Shown piece by piece: positions 61,635 to 64,000 of a stretch of 64,000 nucleotides of DNA. Numbering within the stretch: position 1 is the stretch's first letter; every line of letters starts with the position of its first letter. Location: assembly GCF_000284015.1 (NCBI RefSeq), contig NC_016943.1:4753541-4817540 (forward strand), in the 5' to 3' direction. Below the pieces are notes generated by a model. The model saw only the letters and a program-made list of their open reading frames with translations. It did no database searches and was not told the DNA's origin. This DNA is from Blastococcus saxobsidens DD2. Its GTDB lineage: Bacteria > Actinomycetota > Actinomycetes > Mycobacteriales > Geodermatophilaceae. The position numbers and the translations under genes were made by a program.

Positions 61635-61970
61635 TCACGCGCCTCTGGGGGCGTACATGATGACCGCGACGCCGACGAGGCAGATCAGCGCGCCGCCGAC
61701 GTCGTACCGGTCGGGCCGGAAGCCGTCGACGACCATGCCCCAGGCGAGCGAGCCGGCGACGAAGACCCCGCCGTAGGCGGCCAGGATCCGGCCGAAGTTG
61801 GCGTCGGGCTGCAGGGTCGCGACGAAGCCGTACAGCCCCAGCGCGATCACCCCGGCGCCGATCCAGGCCCACCCCCGGTGCTCACGGACGCCCTGCCACA
61901 CCAGCCAGGCACCGCCGATCTCGGCGAGTGCGGCGAGCGCGAACAGGGCCAGTGACCGGGCGACCGTCAC
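61635..61970 (-). CDS. YnfA/UPF0060 small membrane protein
   Basis: A 111-residue membrane protein with about four helices (residues 5-24, 30-50, 60-80, 90-108). The family signature is strong: [37 protein letters not shown] and [13 protein letters not shown], then [14 protein letters not shown]0060/YnfA proteins have been proposed as small multidrug-type exporters, with the role not settled. The GTG at 61970 overlaps the stop of the hydrolase gene (GTGA), so it is translated second. Confidence 0.92.
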   Translation of the reverse strand: MTVARSLALFALAALAEIGGAWLVWQGVREHRGWAWIGAGVIALGLYGFVATLQPDANFGRILAAYGGVFVAGSLAWGMVVDGFRPDRYDVGGALICLVGVAVIMYAPRGA

Positions 61971-62812
61971 TCCTCGACCTGGTCCAGGAACCGACGCAGC
62001 GTCTCCAGGAAGACCTCCGGCTGCTCCGAATGCACCCAGTGCCCGGCGTTCTTGATCTTCACCAGCCGGGTGCTGGGGAACAGCGCGTCCATGACCGGCC
62101 GGTCCTCGGGCAGCACGTAGTGCGAGTTCGCCCCGCCCACCCAGAGCACCAGGCCGTCGAAGGTGGCGCCCGGCGGGGGTTCGGGGAAGCCGCGCAGCTC
62201 GCCGAGATCGCGCTCGAGCAGCTCGAGGTTCAGCCGCCACCGCCAGCCCTCCCCCGAATCCTCCCGGCTCAGGCTCTGCAGCAGGAAGCTGCGCACCATG
62301 CGGCTGGGGACGGCGGCGCGCAGCGCGGCGTCGGCGTCGGCACGGGACTCCAGCGCGGCGAGGTCGACCTCCCGCATGGCGGCGATGAAGGCGGCGAACG
62401 GCGAGGCCTCCTCGTCCGGGTCCTCGGTCCGCCCGCCCTGCAGCGGGTACTCGACGGGCGCGATGTCCACGACGACGAGCGCCCGCAGCAGTTCGGGCCG
62501 GCGCAGCGCCAGCTGCATCGCGACCTTGCCGCCCATCGAGTGCCCGACGAGGGTGACCGGCTCACCGTAGGACGCCAGCTCCGCGGCGAGCAGCTGGGCC
62601 ATGTCCACGTAGTCGACCCGCTCGGTCCAGGGGGAGTGGCCGTGGTTGGGCAGGTCCAGGAGCGTCACCCGGTGGTCGTCGGCCAGGCCCTTGGCGATCG
62701 TCGTCCAGTTCTTGCCCTGGCCGAAGAGCCCGTGCACGAAGACGACGCGCGGACCGGCCTCGCCCAGGGTGCGTGCGGCCAGGCGTTCGTCGTTCTCGCG
62801 CTGCTCGGTCAC
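61967..62812 (-). CDS. Alpha/beta hydrolase
   Basis: A 281-residue serine hydrolase. The oxyanion segment is [18 protein letters not shown], the nucleophile elbow is [17 protein letters not shown] with serine in GHSMG, and the histidine lies in [14 protein letters not shown] near the end. Asp is probably in the GGANSHYV region. The HGLFG...NW pattern resembles the YbfF/ABHD11 esterase group. It is a cytoplasmic enzyme, substrate unknown, in an operon with the YnfA gene. The GTG at 62812 lies 25 bases from the next gene's stop. Confidence 0.88.
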   Translation of the reverse strand: MTEQRENDERLAARTLGEAGPRVVFVHGLFGQGKNWTTIAKGLADDHRVTLLDLPNHGHSPWTERVDYVDMAQLLAAELASYGEPVTLVGHSMGGKVAMQLALRRPELLRALVVVDIAPVEYPLQGGRTEDPDEEASPFAAFIAAMREVDLAALESRADADAALRAAVPSRMVRSFLLQSLSREDSGEGWRWRLNLELLERDLGELRGFPEPPPGATFDGLVLWVGGANSHYVLPEDRPVMDALFPSTRLVKIKNAGHWVHSEQPEVFLETLRRFLDQVEE

Positions 62813-62837
62813 CCGACGATTCCACCAGACCCGGTGG

Positions 62838-63926
62838 TCAGCCGGTGCGCACGACCTCCGTCTGCCCTGTCGAGGCGTCGAGGCGGATGTATCCGCGCTG
62901 GAAGTCCGTGCGGCTGCCACCGTCGACGGCGTACACGCCGCTGACCGGGTAGCCGAGCTCGCCCCGGTGCCAACCCAGCAGCCGGTAGCGATCCCGGATC
63001 GGACCGTAGACCTCATGGGCGCCGGTGCCGTACGTCCAGAAGATCGAGCCGCCTCCGGAGCCGGCGTAGTGCTGGTACCAACCGCCGTCGACGACCTGGA
63101 CCATGGGGCTGGTCGGGTACCCGAGCGGCCCCCACACCCAGCCGAGCTGCCCGTAGAGCGCGCGGATCGCGCCGTGCGTCTCCTGAGCGCCCGTGCGCGG
63201 CGACCAGAAGATCGACGCCCCGTGGCTCCCGGCGAATGTCTGGAACCAGCCACTCCCGTCGCCGACCGGCCGGATCCACGTCACCGGCACCCCGAGCAGC
63301 CCGGCCTCCTGCCCCAGTTGCCGGTACCGGTGCTCGATACCGGTCCAGATCACCCCGACGCCCTGGGTGCGCGCGACCCGCTCGCGTTCGGCGATCACCG
63401 GCCAGACGTTGGCCCGGCAGCCCTGCAGGGAGATCGACTGCTGCTGCATCACCCAGGCGGTGCGGCCGGGGGTGGGGCAGTCGGTGTGCGGGACACCGAG
63501 CCAGTGCCCCACCTCGTGCAGGATCACGTAGCGCTGGTAGTGGCCCAGCCCGTGCGGCCAGGCGCCCGTGCCGAACCGCCAGCGCTCGTCGTTGATGTAC
63601 ACCGAGCGCCCCACCCGGCAGCTCCACTGGGCGCTGCAGCCGGGAGATGCCGCCGCGATCACCGAGGGCGAGGCCAGGATCAGGTCGAAGTCGCTGCCCG
63701 ACCCCACCTGCTGGAACGCCAGCGAGCCCCCGAGGCTCCACCCGCGGGGATCGGTGAGCGCTTCGCGGGCGACGGCCGCGAAGTGGCCGAGGTCGCCGGC
63801 CACCCCACCGCGCGAAGACACCGTGTAGGTCACCGTCCGTTCCGCCGCCGAGGCGCCGGACGGGACAAGCACTACCGCCGCCAGCGCGACGAGGACGGCG
63901 AGGAAGAGACGAGCGGCTCGGGTCAC
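62838..63926 (-). CDS. Secreted DUF3152 metalloprotease-like protein with LGFP repeats
   Basis: A 362-residue preprotein. A signal peptide covers about residues 1-28 (LFLAVLVALAAVVLVPSGAS). A DUF3152 zincin-like domain follows to about 180, with the zinc motif HEVGHWLGVPHTDC, the classic HExxHxxGxxH of metzincins. The C-terminal half holds four LGFP-type repeats of about 50 residues (for example LGVPVTWIRPVGDGSGWFQT and LGYPTSPMVQVVDGGWYQHY), associated with cell-wall or mycolic-acid-layer attachment. It starts at GTG 63926 because ggaggg lies just upstream. It is probably an exported, wall-associated peptidase. The operon context ends with the window. Confidence 0.88.
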   Translation of the reverse strand: MTRAARLFLAVLVALAAVVLVPSGASAAERTVTYTVSSRGGVAGDLGHFAAVAREALTDPRGWSLGGSLAFQQVGSGSDFDLILASPSVIAAASPGCSAQWSCRVGRSVYINDERWRFGTGAWPHGLGHYQRYVILHEVGHWLGVPHTDCPTPGRTAWVMQQQSISLQGCRANVWPVIAERERVARTQGVGVIWTGIEHRYRQLGQEAGLLGVPVTWIRPVGDGSGWFQTFAGSHGASIFWSPRTGAQETHGAIRALYGQLGWVWGPLGYPTSPMVQVVDGGWYQHYAGSGGGSIFWTYGTGAHEVYGPIRDRYRLLGWHRGELGYPVSGVYAVDGGSRTDFQRGYIRLDASTGQTEVVRTG

Positions 63927-64000
63927 GAGGCCCTCCGGCGTGGGGCGGATCACCCACCGATCGGTCGGCACCAGCTTCTGACACGGACTGGTCTACCGCA

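Noticed and set aside
1-64000. tRNA, rRNA or tmRNA genes
   Set aside because: No cloverleaf with a GGTTCRAAYCC-type arm or conserved rRNA segment was noticed while reading. A dedicated covariance-model search would be decisive.

Overview
The window comes from a high-GC actinobacterium. Start codons are often GTG, and genes in the same operon repeatedly overlap by four bases (ATGA or GTGA). A chemotaxis system, genes for the osmolytes trehalose and N-acetylglutaminylglutamine amide, and DUF3152/LGFP and DUF222-HNH proteins together suggest a motile, stress-tolerant soil or rock actinobacterium of the Geodermatophilaceae type (Blastococcus, Geodermatophilus, Modestobacter). That placement is inference. 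I see no rRNA, tRNA, CRISPR array, transposase or prophage.

Layout. 1-1.8 kb: end of an AAA-type ATPase gene and an RsbW-like ATPase. 1.8-5.6 kb: a leftward chemotaxis operon in transcription order cheB, cheR, cheY, cheX, cheY, cheX-like, with a good sigma-28 (FliA/WhiG)-type promoter. 6-9.9 kb: an unrecognised gene, a PepSY protein and a divergent two-component system. 9.9-18.6 kb: cheW, cheA and one intact chemoreceptor gene, then the fossil tail of a second receptor, a GGDEF-EAL protein and a third receptor broken by a stop codon and a frameshift. 18.9-21.1 kb: otsA-otsB for trehalose. 21.2-23.1 kb: a CrcB/Fluc fluoride-channel gene pair and a class III CoA-transferase or racemase. 23.5-24.1 kb: a VapC-type toxin-antitoxin pair. 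24.4-27.9 kb: the two-gene NAGGN pathway. 28-34.1 kb: a secreted subtilase, an ABC-transporter fossil, two small membrane proteins, a glycine-rich protein, a flavin reductase, HMG-CoA lyase and a PAS-GGDEF protein. 34.2-38.9 kb: glycerol kinase and two GH13 enzymes, one TreS-like.

39-47.4 kb: an eight-gene operon (BtpA-family protein, PfkB kinase, sugar-type ABC transporter, phosphotriesterase-family hydrolase, amidotransferase-like protein, TenA-like protein). It is separated from a divergent LacI-family regulator by a promoter and two near-identical LacI-type operators. It looks like a complete uptake and breakdown route for an unidentified glycoside or sugar-like compound. 47.4-52.4 kb: an M20 peptidase, phosphoglucomutase, a secreted S1 protease, a VOC protein and an AraC regulator.

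52.5-61.5 kb is a defence locus. The leftward genes are hsdR, hsdS (frameshifted), an Mrr-like nuclease and hsdM. A rightward block (DUF222-HNH nuclease, Panacea/DUF4065 antitoxin and a small probable toxin) lies between the mrr-like gene and hsdM. The toxin gene carries an 80-bp tandem duplication that appears to cancel a one-base frameshift. 61.6-63.9 kb: a YnfA-family protein, an alpha/beta hydrolase and a secreted DUF3152/LGFP protein.

The items most worth following up are the defence locus with its decaying or switching genes, the LacI-controlled catabolic operon of unknown substrate, and the sigma-28-like promoters that may link chemotaxis and cyclic-di-GMP genes.
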